This document shows positions 42,716-51,612 of a stretch of 64,000 nt of DNA, piece after piece (within the stretch, counting starts at the first letter, position 1; each line of letters begins with the position of its first letter). The notes under the pieces are model-generated. The model was not told where the DNA came from. It worked only from the letters and a program-made list of their open reading frames with translations, and ran no database searches. The stretch is taken from NCBI GenBank assembly GCA_965214085.1, contig OZ243937.1, positions 1,736,001 to 1,800,000 on the forward strand, given 5' to 3'. A program made the position numbers and the translations under genes. This stretch comes from UBA6055 sp965214085. GTDB taxonomy: Bacteria; Chloroflexota; Anaerolineae; Aggregatilineales; Phototrophicaceae.

Positions 42716-45130
42716 TTAGACGACTGCGGCTTCCTTGTCGCCTTGGCTAAGCTGTGAAGATTCGACGGGTTTCAAGTTCTTTGGCATTTTCCAGGTCGTA
42801 TAGTCGCAATCGGGATAGCGGCTGCAGCCGAAGAAGACGCGGCCCTTGCGTGTGCGGCGCTCGACGATCTCGCCCTGGTTATCATCGCCGCAGTCGGGGC
42901 AGAGCAGGCCCTTGCGCAGCAGGAAACGTTCGGTATGTTTGCAGTCGGGATAATTTGAGCAGCCGATGAACTTGCCATAGCGCGAGTGTTTGATTACCAG
43001 CTCGCCAGTAGAACAAGTCGGACAATTGCGCCCGACCCTCTCGGCGACATCCCTTCGCGGCATATTTTCGCGGGCGTTCACCAGGCGCTTTTCAAAGGGA
43101 TGATAGAACTCGTCAAGCATAGGACGCCAATCCAGCTTGCCTTTGGAGACTTCGTCAAGCTGGTCTTCCATTTTCGCCGTGAAGGCGTAGTCCATCTCCT
43201 CCTCGAAGAACTCCGTGAGGAGCTCGCAGACCACTCGCCCGGTCTTTGTCGGATGCAGGCGCCGGTCTACCTGGGTGACGTATTCGCGCGTTTGAATCAC
43301 CGTTACTGTCGGCGCATAAGTACTGGGCCGCCCGATGCCTCTTTCTTCCAACTGACGAATGAGGCTCGCTTCGTTAAAACGCGGCGGCGGCTGAGTGAAG
43401 TGCTGCTCCGGTATGATTTTGCGCCGGTCGAGCCACTCGCCTTTGACGAGGTCTGGGAAGTCCTGCTGCTGATCGTTTTGGCTGTTGCCGCTGCGGGCGC
43501 CGGCCTTTCCGCCGACGGCAAGATGGCCGGCGAACTTCAGCTTGCTGCCCGAGGCGCGAAACAGATAGGGCATGTCGTCGCTGGCGCGGCCGGCTTTGAC
43601 TTCAATGCGCAGCGTGTCGTAAATTGCCGGAGACATTTGGCTGGCTACAAAGCGATTCCATATCATGGTGTAGATCTGCAGTTGCGCACGGTCCAGGTGA
43701 TTTTTCAGCGACTCCGGCGTTCTGTCGACGCTGGTCGGGCGGATGGCTTCGTGGGCTTCCTGAGCGCCTTTGGAGCGTGTCTTGTACATCGGCGGCGTGC
43801 CCGGCAGGAAGTTCGCGCCAAACTTGGCCTTCACGAAACTGCGCGCTTGTGACTGGGCGTCCTTGGAAACTTGCACGCTGTCAGTACGCATATATGTGAT
43901 TAGGCCGACCGAACTTCCTTGGCCCAGGTCGATGCCCTCGTATAGCTGCTGAGCAATGCGCATGGTTCGGCTGGCGCCAAAGCCACGGCGATTGGAGGCG
44001 GCTTGCTGCAAGGTGCTGGTGGTGAAGGGCGCCGACGGTTTGCTCTGTCGTGTGCCCCGTTTTACAGCGTCCACTTGGAACAGGCTCTGACGAAGCGTAT
44101 CGAGGTGAGGCTGGACTGTGGCTTCGCTATCAAGGACGGGCGGGTCAGCTTTCTTTGCATCAAAAGTCACCTTGAGATCGTCAATCTGCACCAGGCTGGC
44201 GTTAAAGCCTCCGCTGTCCGCGCTTTGACCGGATTTCGCGAGAGCCGCGTCGATAGTCCAGTACTCGCGCGGCTTAAAGGCGGCGATCTCATCTTCGCGC
44301 TCGACGACGAGGCGCAAGGCGATACTTTGCACGCGGCCCGCCGAAAGGCCATTGCGCACCTTGGACCACAACAATTGCGAAACTTGGTAGCCAACCAGCC
44401 GGTCGAGGATGCGGCGCGCTTGCTGCGCATTCACCAAATCAATGTTGATGTCCCGCGGGTGGGCGAAAGCATCGGCTACCGCCCCGTCTGTAATCTCGTG
44501 GAATACCACGCGTTTTATGCGCGTCGTTGGCATCTCAGCCGCCGCCACCAGATGCCAGGCGATAGCTTCGCCCTCACGGTCGGGGTCAGTCGCCAGATAG
44601 ATCTCTTTCGCGACTTCGGCCGCCGCTTTGAGCTCTTTGACGACGGCGCGCTTTTCATTAGGAACGCGATACTCGGGTTCAAAATTATGCTCGACGTCAA
44701 CCGAAAGCCGGCTCTTGAGCAAATCACGGACATGGCCGACCGAGGACAAGACCGTGTAGCCCTTGCCCAGGAAACCGCCGATGCTGCGCGCTTTTGCCGG
44801 CGACTCGACGATGACCAGACGGTCGATCTTGCCGCGCTTTACAGAAGGGCTGCGGCCGTTGGACTTGGCGCGCTTCTTGCGTTTGGATTTGGCTTTGGCT
44901 TTGGCTTTGGGTTTCTTTCTAGCTGGCCGCTTGGTGATCTCCGGTTTGGGTATGCCCTCGTGAGCGGCCGTTGCGCCCATCCGAAACAGCTTTGTCCCAC
45001 ATTCGGCGCACTGCCCGCGTGTTCCAGGTGTGCCGGTCTTGGTGTAAGTGGGTTCAGCAGAGCCGATAGCTCGTTTTGTTCTGCATTTCACGCAATATGC
45101 CTGAAGCGCTTCGACCTTGCTGTCAGCCAT
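42716..45130 (-). CDS. topA: DNA topoisomerase I with N-terminal zinc ribbon
   Basis: An 804-aa type IA topoisomerase that relaxes negative supercoils. The N-terminal extension has a DUF5679-like zinc ribbon at about 13-48 (YCVKCRTK ... CAECGTK) and a Lys/Ala linker at about 68-95, before the Toprim domain (LVIVESPAKARSIGGFLG at about 105 and DPDREGEAIAWHL at about 182). The catalytic Tyr lies in LITYMRTDSVQVS near residue 407. Two C-terminal four-Cys zinc ribbons (CPTC...CSNYPDC and CPDC...CSRYPDC) close the protein. It is the last gene of the ffh-to-topA run; the gap to manC is 29 bases. Confidence 0.97.
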   Translation of the reverse strand: MADSKVEALQAYCVKCRTKRAIGSAEPTYTKTGTPGTRGQCAECGTKLFRMGATAAHEGIPKPEITKRPARKKPKAKAKAKSKRKKRAKSNGRSPSVKRGKIDRLVIVESPAKARSIGGFLGKGYTVLSSVGHVRDLLKSRLSVDVEHNFEPEYRVPNEKRAVVKELKAAAEVAKEIYLATDPDREGEAIAWHLVAAAEMPTTRIKRVVFHEITDGAVADAFAHPRDINIDLVNAQQARRILDRLVGYQVSQLLWSKVRNGLSAGRVQSIALRLVVEREDEIAAFKPREYWTIDAALAKSGQSADSGGFNASLVQIDDLKVTFDAKKADPPVLDSEATVQPHLDTLRQSLFQVDAVKRGTRQSKPSAPFTTSTLQQAASNRRGFGASRTMRIAQQLYEGIDLGQGSSVGLITYMRTDSVQVSKDAQSQARSFVKAKFGANFLPGTPPMYKTRSKGAQEAHEAIRPTSVDRTPESLKNHLDRAQLQIYTMIWNRFVASQMSPAIYDTLRIEVKAGRASDDMPYLFRASGSKLKFAGHLAVGGKAGARSGNSQNDQQQDFPDLVKGEWLDRRKIIPEQHFTQPPPRFNEASLIRQLEERGIGRPSTYAPTVTVIQTREYVTQVDRRLHPTKTGRVVCELLTEFFEEEMDYAFTAKMEDQLDEVSKGKLDWRPMLDEFYHPFEKRLVNARENMPRRDVAERVGRNCPTCSTGELVIKHSRYGKFIGCSNYPDCKHTERFLLRKGLLCPDCGDDNQGEIVERRTRKGRVFFGCSRYPDCDYTTWKMPKNLKPVESSQLSQGDKEAAVV

Positions 45131-45159
45131 GTTTGGTCCTCATCCTTGTGTCGACAGTG

Positions 45160-46245
45160 CTAGAGATAGTCTTCGTTGCCATTTTCGCGCAAGTAATTTA
45201 CGACCTGCTTGACATCCTGAGTACGATCCTTGTGACAGATCAGCAGCACATCGTCGGTATCGACGACGACAATGTCTTCCACGCCAATCGCCACCGTTAG
45301 CCGGTCGCTAAATACCAGCGTATCACGCGTGTCAAGGATGACGCGAATATCGCTGGCTTCGCCTTTGATGCAGTTGCCAAAATTATCTTGCGGCAGGATG
45401 CCGTAGAACGATGCCCAGGTTCCCACGTCGCTCCAGCCGATGTCTGTGGGGATGACGGCGATATTGTCCGTCTTCTCCATGATGGCGAAGTCGATCGACA
45501 ACTTCGGCATCGTCTCCCAAATATCATTGAGTTTGTCTTCATAGTCCGGCGTATCAAGCGCGGTCTGCAGGTAGGAGCACATGGCGTAGATTGCCGGCTG
45601 AAAGCGCTCCAGGTCGCTCATGGCGCGGTCGACCCGCCAGATGAACATGCCGGAATTCCAGCTGTACAGTCCTGAAGCCAGGAATTGAGTCGCCCGCACG
45701 ATATCCGGCTTTTCTGTAAAACGTTTGGAGTGATAAACGGCGCAATCGCTGTAGTCGCCCAAGGGCGCGCCCTGTTCAATGTATCCGTAGCCGGTAGCGG
45801 GATAAGACGGCGCGATGCCCAAAGTAACGATATAGCCGTCCTGCGCGACTTTCCAGGCGGATTCCAGCACTTGGCAGAATTTCGGCTGCTGAGCGATGTG
45901 GTGGTCGGCGGTCAATATCGCTACCGTCGCTTTGGGGTCGCGCTTTTGAATCGTGGCCAAAGCCAAAGCCAGCGCCGGCGCGGTGTTCTTGGAGTAAGGC
46001 TCGACAATGAAGTTCTCGTCGGGAATCTGAGGGACTTCGTTCCGCAGGTCAGCAACCAGCTCTCGCCCGGTTACGACAAATATGTCTTGCGGCGGGAAGA
46101 TGGACTGAATCCGTTCCACGCTGGTGCGAAACATGGAATCCTGGTTGATCAGCGGCAGCATCTGTTTCGGCGTTTTGGCGCGGCTCATCGGCCACAGCCT
46201 GGTGCCGTGCCCGCCTGCGGCAATCAGTGCGTAGTAGTGGTTCAT
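45160..46245 (-). CDS. manC: mannose-1-phosphate guanylyltransferase
   Basis: A 361-aa nucleotidyltransferase making GDP-mannose from mannose-1-phosphate and GTP. AGGHGTRLWPMSRAKTPKQM near residue 10 is the nucleotide loop with the catalytic Arg and Lys, and FTEKPD near residue 168 is the sugar-phosphate segment. The C-terminal left-handed-helix domain covers about 280-361; no isomerase domain is fused. It may supply GDP-mannose to the glycosyltransferases at 6889-10412. It stands between dprA and topA on the minus strand with 23 and 29 base gaps. Confidence 0.95.
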   Translation of the reverse strand: MNHYYALIAAGGHGTRLWPMSRAKTPKQMLPLINQDSMFRTSVERIQSIFPPQDIFVVTGRELVADLRNEVPQIPDENFIVEPYSKNTAPALALALATIQKRDPKATVAILTADHHIAQQPKFCQVLESAWKVAQDGYIVTLGIAPSYPATGYGYIEQGAPLGDYSDCAVYHSKRFTEKPDIVRATQFLASGLYSWNSGMFIWRVDRAMSDLERFQPAIYAMCSYLQTALDTPDYEDKLNDIWETMPKLSIDFAIMEKTDNIAVIPTDIGWSDVGTWASFYGILPQDNFGNCIKGEASDIRVILDTRDTLVFSDRLTVAIGVEDIVVVDTDDVLLICHKDRTQDVKQVVNYLRENGNEDYL

Positions 46246-46268
46246 TCCAGCGGCTTTCTGTCCTGCGA

Positions 46269-47366
46269 TTATCGCGCTCGGCAGTATTGCATAGGTCCGG
46301 CGCTCTCGGCAAGTCCCTTTAACTCCAGCATGGTCAGGGTACTGGTGACGGTGGCGGTGGGCAATTCGGTTTGACGCACGATGAAGTCGACGTGCACGGG
46401 GTCGGCGCTCAACTGCTGCAAGATAGCGTCTTCAGTTTCGTTTTCCGGCTGAATCTCTTGCGCGCGGCTGCTTGTTTCCACATTGATATACGAGACCTGC
46501 AATTCTTCCAGGATGTCTTCCGCGCTGGCCACCAGCTTAGCGCCTTCTTGAATCAGGATATTCCCGCCGCGGCCGGACAGGCTATAGATATTATGCGGCA
46601 CGGCGAATACATCTCGACCCTGGTCTATGGCATGGGAAACGGTATTGAGGGCGCCGCTTTTGATGGGAGCTTCGGCAACCAAAACGCCCAGTGACAGCCC
46701 GCTGATGATGCGATTTCTCTGCGGGAAATTCTTGCCCAACGGCGCGGCGCCCAGGGGCATCTCCGTGATGAGGGCGCCCTTTTCCGCAATGTCTTCCGCC
46801 AGGTCGCTATGCTCGGGCGGATAAACGATGTCGATGCCGGTCCCCATAACGGCGATAGTTTTTCCGCCGGCGTCCAGCGCGCCGCGATGGGCCGCGGCGT
46901 CGATTCCGTGCGCCATGCCGGAGATTATGGCGACGCTTTGCCGCGCAAGTTGGCTTGACAGTTGAAAAGCGACATCCCGACCGTAGCGGCTGGCTTTGCG
47001 CGTGCCGACGACTGCCAGGGCAGCCTCATTGCCGGGGGCAAGCGCGCCGCGAATATACAGCAGGGTAGGCCGGTCGGGCAGCGAGCGCAGGAGCTTGGGA
47101 TAGGTATCGTCATCCGGTGTGATCAGTGATGCGCCGGCGCTGGCGACCCGATCCATTTCGCGCGTCACATCAATTTTCCGGCGTGCCGCGCAGAACTGAC
47201 GCAGCATGGCTGGGGGCAAATCAAGCCGCATGACGCTCGAATCGGGCTCGCGCCAGAGTTCCTCAACTGAAGCGAAATTCGTCAGTAGTCGGGACAGTTT
47301 GGCGATGCCGAAATTGGGGATGAGATGCAATCCCAGCCAGAACTGTTGATGATGGTTTGACGGCAT
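46269..47366 (-). CDS. dprA: DNA-processing protein DprA
   Basis: A 365-aa protein that loads RecA on incoming single-stranded DNA during natural transformation. An N-terminal helical (SAM-like) domain covers about 8-65. The Rossmann core carries VVGTRKASRYG near residue 118, SGMAHGIDAAAHRGAL near residue 147 and FPQRNRIISGLS near residue 212. The C-terminal winged helix covers about 300-360 (DPVHVDFIVRQTELPTATVTSTL). Its presence suggests, but does not prove, competence for DNA uptake. It follows rimM after 78 bases. Confidence 0.97.
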   Translation of the reverse strand: MPSNHHQQFWLGLHLIPNFGIAKLSRLLTNFASVEELWREPDSSVMRLDLPPAMLRQFCAARRKIDVTREMDRVASAGASLITPDDDTYPKLLRSLPDRPTLLYIRGALAPGNEAALAVVGTRKASRYGRDVAFQLSSQLARQSVAIISGMAHGIDAAAHRGALDAGGKTIAVMGTGIDIVYPPEHSDLAEDIAEKGALITEMPLGAAPLGKNFPQRNRIISGLSLGVLVAEAPIKSGALNTVSHAIDQGRDVFAVPHNIYSLSGRGGNILIQEGAKLVASAEDILEELQVSYINVETSSRAQEIQPENETEDAILQQLSADPVHVDFIVRQTELPTATVTSTLTMLELKGLAESAGPMQYCRAR

Positions 47367-47444
47367 AAGGGTCCATTAATGAAGCGACAACGCGTTCAGC
47401 ATATCAGCAGGGAAAGAACGTTGTCAAGATTGTTGGGGGAAAAC

Positions 47445-47975
47445 TCATTCCGGCAGCAAGCCATCGGGCAAGGACATCGTGATCACCTGGGCTTCAAAGT
47501 CGATGTTAAGGATCGTTTCTTCATGCGCAGGCAGCAGCAATTCTCCATGCGCCGGGCTGTCGACGATATAGACATCGTTGGCGCCGGTCTGCAGCACCTC
47601 TTTGACCTGGCCGATCTCCTTATTATTGCTGAGGACGCGCAGGCCGATCAACTGAAACAGATAATACTGCTCGCCTTCCAGCGGCGCTGCCTGCTCGGGG
47701 TCGATCATGACGAGTTTGGAGCGCAAGCGGTCAGCATCGTCGCGGCTGTTGCAACCCGCCAGCGTAAGAAGGGCAAAGGTCTTGTTAAAGCGAACTTTAT
47801 GAACATCCAAACGGATGCGGCGCGAATCTTCTGGAGAGTCGGCCAGGAAGACGTATTCCAGATCAAGCAGCTGCTGGCGATTCTCGGTCAAGACGCGCAT
47901 ACGCACTTCGCCACGCACGCCGTGCGGACGTAGCACCTCGCCAACAACGAGATACTGCGGTGTTTCGAGCGTCAC
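47445..47975 (-). CDS. rimM: 16S rRNA processing protein RimM
   Basis: A 176-aa ribosome maturation factor for the 30S head. The N-terminal RimM domain starts LVVGEVLRPHGVRGEVRM (residues 9-26), and the C-terminal PRC-barrel covers about 100-170 (EEQYYLFQLIGLRVLSNNKEIG-type strand, ending AHEETILNIDFEAQVI). It lies 6 bases after khpA, in the usual order rpsP-khpA-rimM. No trmD or rplS follows, unlike in many Firmicutes. Confidence 0.96.
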   Translation of the reverse strand: MTLETPQYLVVGEVLRPHGVRGEVRMRVLTENRQQLLDLEYVFLADSPEDSRRIRLDVHKVRFNKTFALLTLAGCNSRDDADRLRSKLVMIDPEQAAPLEGEQYYLFQLIGLRVLSNNKEIGQVKEVLQTGANDVYIVDSPAHGELLLPAHEETILNIDFEAQVITMSLPDGLLPE

Positions 47976-47981
47976 CGGCGC

Positions 47982-48233
47982 CTATTCGATTTCAAGAATG
48001 ACGCGGCGTCGGCGTTCGCGTCCGCGATCTTCGGGTGAAGAAACCGCTCGCAGAAGCGCGCGAATGGAGTTTGCCACACGTCCGCTGCGCCCGATGATGC
48101 GCCCCATATCGTCGGGGGCAACGGAAAGCTCAATCACCACGCTGCGCCCGGTTTCTTTGGTGGTGACACTGACTTCGTCCGGTGAATTTACAAGATTCTC
48201 GGCGATGTATTTGACTAACTGTTCTTCAGCCAT
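47982..48233 (-). CDS. khpA: KH-domain RNA-binding protein
   Basis: An 83-aa single KH domain. The GxxG loop is IIGRSGRVANSIRALLRA near residue 41. It binds RNA and in other bacteria pairs with KhpB to affect cell size and translation. It is placed between rpsP and rimM as in most bacteria; gaps are 10 and 6 bases. A Ser/Glu/Arg-rich tail (SSPEDRGRERRRRV) ends the protein. Confidence 0.95.
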   Translation of the reverse strand: MAEEQLVKYIAENLVNSPDEVSVTTKETGRSVVIELSVAPDDMGRIIGRSGRVANSIRALLRAVSSPEDRGRERRRRVILEIE

Positions 48234-48243
48234 GGGCTATCAC

Positions 48244-48654
48244 CTAGTCGCCGCTGTCGGCGGAAAGGCGGGCGGCTTCCCGCGCTTTGATCTTGCTTTC
48301 GCCGTCGCCGGGGGCAGGATAATTGGTCTTGGGGCTGGGCATTTCGCCGCGGCTGTCCTCCGCCTCACGCACCAGGTCTTCCATGCTCTCGCCGGCGCGC
48401 AGCCGCTCAAAGCGTTCCCAGGTGCCGGTGTGTTCCAGCAGGCGCCGGACCGCATCGCTGGGTTGTGCGCCGACGCTGAGCCAATAAAGCGCTCGTTCTT
48501 CTTCGATGATTTCGGTGGCTGGGCGAGTGCGTGGATTGTAGTGGCCGATGTTTTCCAGATAGCTGCCGTTGCGGGCTTTCCGCTGGTCTGTCACGACAAT
48601 GCGGTAGCTCGGTTGCCGTTTCAAGCCTTGACGGCGCAAGCGAATACGAACCAT
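48244..48654 (-). CDS. rpsP: 30S ribosomal protein S16
   Basis: A 136-aa protein. The N-terminal ~85 residues are standard S16 (MVRIRLRRQGLKRQPSYRIVV, then ARNGSYLENIGHYNPR). The extra ~50 residues form a charged, probably disordered tail, which makes it longer than the common 80-90 aa. It lies 22 bases after ffh. Confidence 0.97.
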   Translation of the reverse strand: MVRIRLRRQGLKRQPSYRIVVTDQRKARNGSYLENIGHYNPRTRPATEIIEEERALYWLSVGAQPSDAVRRLLEHTGTWERFERLRAGESMEDLVREAEDSRGEMPSPKTNYPAPGDGESKIKAREAARLSADSGD

Positions 48655-48676
48655 TGATCTTCTCCTCTTTGCCGGC

Positions 48677-50014
48677 TTAGGCGCTCAAGCCGGGAATACT
48701 GGGCATTTTCCCTCTGCTGATTTGATTCATGAGCCGGCTCATTTGCTGGAATTGCTTGAGCAGCTCATTTACATCGCGGACTTCGACGCCGCTGCCGCTG
48801 GCGATACGGCGCTTGCGGCTGGCTTTGAGTATCCGCGGATGCTTGCGTTCCTGCGGCGTCATCGAATTGATGATCGCTTCAACTTTCTTAATGCGCTTCT
48901 CAACATCTTCGTCATTAAAATCGGTTTGCATTTGCAGCTTGGACATGCCCGGTATCATACCCAGCACTTTGCCCAGTGGTCCCATGCGGCGGATCTTCTG
49001 CAGCTGCTCAAGAAAATCCTGCAAAGTAAATTCGTTCTTCATGATTTTGCTTTGCAGGCGCAGGGCTTCTTCTTCTTCGAAGACTGACTCGGTCTTTTCG
49101 ATCAGCGACATGATGTCGCCCATGCCAAGGATGCGCTGCGCGATGCGGTCGGGGTGGAAGAGTTCCAGCGTGTCGGCGCTGACTTTCTCGCCCGTGCCCA
49201 TGTACTTGATTGGCACGCCGGTGACGGCTCTCATGGACAAGGCGGCGCCGCCGCGGGCATCGCCGTCTACGCGCGTCAGTATCAAGCCGGTGATGCCGAG
49301 GTGCTCGTTGAATCCGCGAGCGATGTTGACAGCCTCTTGCCCGGTCATGGCGTCGGCAACCAGCAGGATTTCAGCCGGCGCCGAGATGCGCTGGATCTCT
49401 TCCAGCTCATCCATCTTGGTTTCGTCAATCTGCAAGCGGCCGGCCGTGTCGACCAAGACGACATCGGCTTCCAGTTCTTTGGCTTTTTTGAGGCCGCGCT
49501 TCACGATGGCTGGCGGTGTACTAGACGCGCCTTCTTCGTAAATCGGCACATTGATCTGCTTGGCCAGGGTTACTAGCTGGTCGACGGCGGCGGGCCGGTA
49601 GGTATCCGCCGCGATCAACAGCGGCTTGCGTCCCTCAGCGCGCAGATGCAGCGCGAGTTTGGCGGTGTTGGTTGTTTTGCCAGTGCCCTGTAAGCCGACC
49701 ATCATGATGACGTGGGGTTTGCTGCTGCCGCTGAAGCTCAGGCGCCCCGGCTCGCCCAACATATCCACCATTTCTTCGTGGATAATCTTGACGACTTGTT
49801 CGCTCGGCTTGAGGGCTTTATGAACTTCTTCGCCCAGGGCGCGCTGACGGACTTCCTTGATGAAGTCCTTAACGATGGGCAGGGCGACATCCGCTTCGAG
49901 CAGCGCCATACGCACTTCGCGCATGACGGCTTTGACGTCCGCTTCTTTTACGCGGCCGCCCTTGCGCAAACTCTCGAAGGCTGTGTCGAGCCTTTGTGAC
50001 AGCGATTCAAACAT
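48677..50014 (-). CDS. ffh: signal recognition particle GTPase Ffh
   Basis: A 445-aa protein that delivers membrane proteins co-translationally. The N domain is at about 1-85. The G domain carries GLQGTGKTTNTAKLALHL near residue 107, DTAGRLQIDE near residue 189 and TRVDGDARGGAALS near residue 247. The methionine-rich M domain covers about 300-440 (MGPLGKVLGMIPGMSKLQM), which binds SRP RNA and signal peptides. It is the first gene of the leftward ffh-rpsP-khpA-rimM-dprA-manC-topA run and has a good promoter. Confidence 0.98.
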   Translation of the reverse strand: MFESLSQRLDTAFESLRKGGRVKEADVKAVMREVRMALLEADVALPIVKDFIKEVRQRALGEEVHKALKPSEQVVKIIHEEMVDMLGEPGRLSFSGSSKPHVIMMVGLQGTGKTTNTAKLALHLRAEGRKPLLIAADTYRPAAVDQLVTLAKQINVPIYEEGASSTPPAIVKRGLKKAKELEADVVLVDTAGRLQIDETKMDELEEIQRISAPAEILLVADAMTGQEAVNIARGFNEHLGITGLILTRVDGDARGGAALSMRAVTGVPIKYMGTGEKVSADTLELFHPDRIAQRILGMGDIMSLIEKTESVFEEEEALRLQSKIMKNEFTLQDFLEQLQKIRRMGPLGKVLGMIPGMSKLQMQTDFNDEDVEKRIKKVEAIINSMTPQERKHPRILKASRKRRIASGSGVEVRDVNELLKQFQQMSRLMNQISRGKMPSIPGLSA

Positions 50015-50043
50015 GAAAGTCCTTGCGGCTTACAACGCCGACA

Positions 50044-50072
50044 ATATTAGGCGAAGGTCAAGCAATAGTCAA
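50044..50072 (-). promoter_or_regulatory. promoter for the ffh operon
   Basis: On the minus strand TTGACT (plus 50067-50072), a 17-base spacer and TAATAT (plus 50044-50049). Transcription would start near 50037, giving a leader of about 23 bases before the ffh ATG. Confidence 0.6.
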
Positions 50073-50090
50073 GACAAGCCTTTGTCGCGG

Positions 50091-50341
50091 CAGGGCAATC
50101 GCATCAATTTTTTTCAACAAAGAGAACAAAGAGAACGCAGAGGGCACAGAGAATAGTCAATCATTTATAGTTGCACTTCCAATTGAACCCATTTTAATGA
50201 AACTTGCCGAATCCTGTCGAAATATGTAGGGGCGAGCCTTGGCTCGCCCGTATGCACGCAGCATTGATTTCATATTTAGTGTAAGCCAAGTCGTGATTTG
50301 CGAGCGACTGTGGTGAAAAATATATTGATGCGATTGCCCGG
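50091..50341. mobile_element. MITE-like inverted-repeat element, copy D
   Basis: A 251-base element. Left end CAGGGCAATCGCATC (50091-50105) and right end GATGCGATTGCCCGG (50327-50341) are inverted copies with one mismatch. Flanks TTGTCGCGG (50082-50090) and TTGCCGCGG (50342-50350) match at 8 of 9. The interior aligns with copy C throughout and contains the perfect hairpin GGGCGAGCC/GGCTCGCCC (50230-50249). It stands 18 bases upstream of the ffh promoter. It has no ORF. Confidence 0.8.
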
Positions 50342-50376
50342 TTGCCGCGGCTGCAAGCGACGTGATTCGCGATCGG

Positions 50377-51612
50377 CTACATATTCCCGGACGGGATGAA
50401 GCGATTCATCACCGCAAACGCGGCGAAGCCCAGGATGCCCGCGACAATGCCAATCAGCAGGAAGTTGCCGGCGCTTTCTCTGTAGATGAAGGCGCCGGCC
50501 GCTGCGCCGCTAACACGGCCGAGCGAGTGCGCGCCCACGTTGGCGCTCATCATGACGGCGCGCGATTTTGGCAGTATTTCGCTAAACAAGGGAATCGCGG
50601 AGACGATGGCGGTTTCAATAAAAATGAACATGAAGAAGATCCCCGCCATAGCCAAGGGCAGGCTGAACGAGAGTTGGGGAATGAAAAAGAAGCAGATGGC
50701 CGCGAGCAGGATGCCGTACATGGATGTCCGCTTGGTTCCGAAGCGGTCGGCCAAGGTGATGACGATGAATTCGCCGATAACTTCCGCTATGGATATCACG
50801 ATGGTAATGGCGCCGAGAGCGGTCAATACCAGGCCGAAGCTGGCTTCCATCCAGAGGCCGTAGTTGATGTAAAAGATCTCGTGAGAAGCGGTCAGGCAGA
50901 AGGTGAACACCAGGGCAAAGACGGCAGGCGGATGGGCGCTGACCAGGCGCATGGCTGCCAGCGGGCTGACAAGACGCGCGCGTTTGCGGCTGTTATCTGG
51001 GCGAGTGTCCGCTTCCACTAAGATCAGACAGGCCAACGCGCTGAGTGCCATCAATAGCGCGAGCAATACAAATATCGCTTGTAATGTGCTTACATCGAGC
51101 AGGAAACCGGCCACAGGCGCGGCGATAAAGCCAGACAATGCCCAGCTGAGCTCGGCAATACCCATCACGCGCGCCCGCCGGCTAAAATGAACGGTGTCGC
51201 CGATGTAGGCTTGGAAGGTTGGGTCGTAGATGATCTTGCCGACGCCGAAGCCGAACATGACGATGACGAAGATGCTGTAATTGGCGAAGAGCGCGCCGAG
51301 GGTACTCATCAGCGCCATTGCCAGCAGCGCGCCGACCAATACCGTTTTACGCCCAAACTGGTCAGAGATTGGACCCAGAAAGGGGCTCAGCAGACCGGAG
51401 ATATTGGTCAGGGCGATCACGTTTTGAATATTGTCGGCTGATACGTTAAAGGCGGCGCCAATGGGGGCGACGAAAGGGTAGGCGAATCGTCGTGAGATAT
51501 TGATCGCCAGGCGGCCACAGACAATAGCGAAAATCGAGCGGCGGTTTCCTTCGCTCAAGCGGGTCTCATTTCGCGTGAATTGACTAGCGGGTATCAAAAA
51601 GGATTCTATCAC
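50377..51612 (-). CDS. MFS transporter
   Basis: A 411-aa membrane protein with about 12 predicted helices in two bundles. The loop after helix 2 reads GPISDQFGRKTVLVG near residue 83, the classic MFS GxxxDRxGR-type motif. The second half repeats it as LADRFGTKRTSM near residue 290. The substrate is unknown; drug or sugar efflux is typical of this branch. Its start overlaps the end of the phosphomutase-like gene by 29 bases, so it is the last gene of the leftward alaS run. Confidence 0.9.
   Translation of the reverse strand: MIESFLIPASQFTRNETRLSEGNRRSIFAIVCGRLAINISRRFAYPFVAPIGAAFNVSADNIQNVIALTNISGLLSPFLGPISDQFGRKTVLVGALLAMALMSTLGALFANYSIFVIVMFGFGVGKIIYDPTFQAYIGDTVHFSRRARVMGIAELSWALSGFIAAPVAGFLLDVSTLQAIFVLLALLMALSALACLILVEADTRPDNSRKRARLVSPLAAMRLVSAHPPAVFALVFTFCLTASHEIFYINYGLWMEASFGLVLTALGAITIVISIAEVIGEFIVITLADRFGTKRTSMYGILLAAICFFFIPQLSFSLPLAMAGIFFMFIFIETAIVSAIPLFSEILPKSRAVMMSANVGAHSLGRVSGAAAGAFIYRESAGNFLLIGIVAGILGFAAFAVMNRFIPSGNM

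Noticed and set aside
44003..45163. Plus-strand 386-aa ORF
   Set aside because: It is antisense to topA, whose Toprim and active-site motifs are unambiguous.
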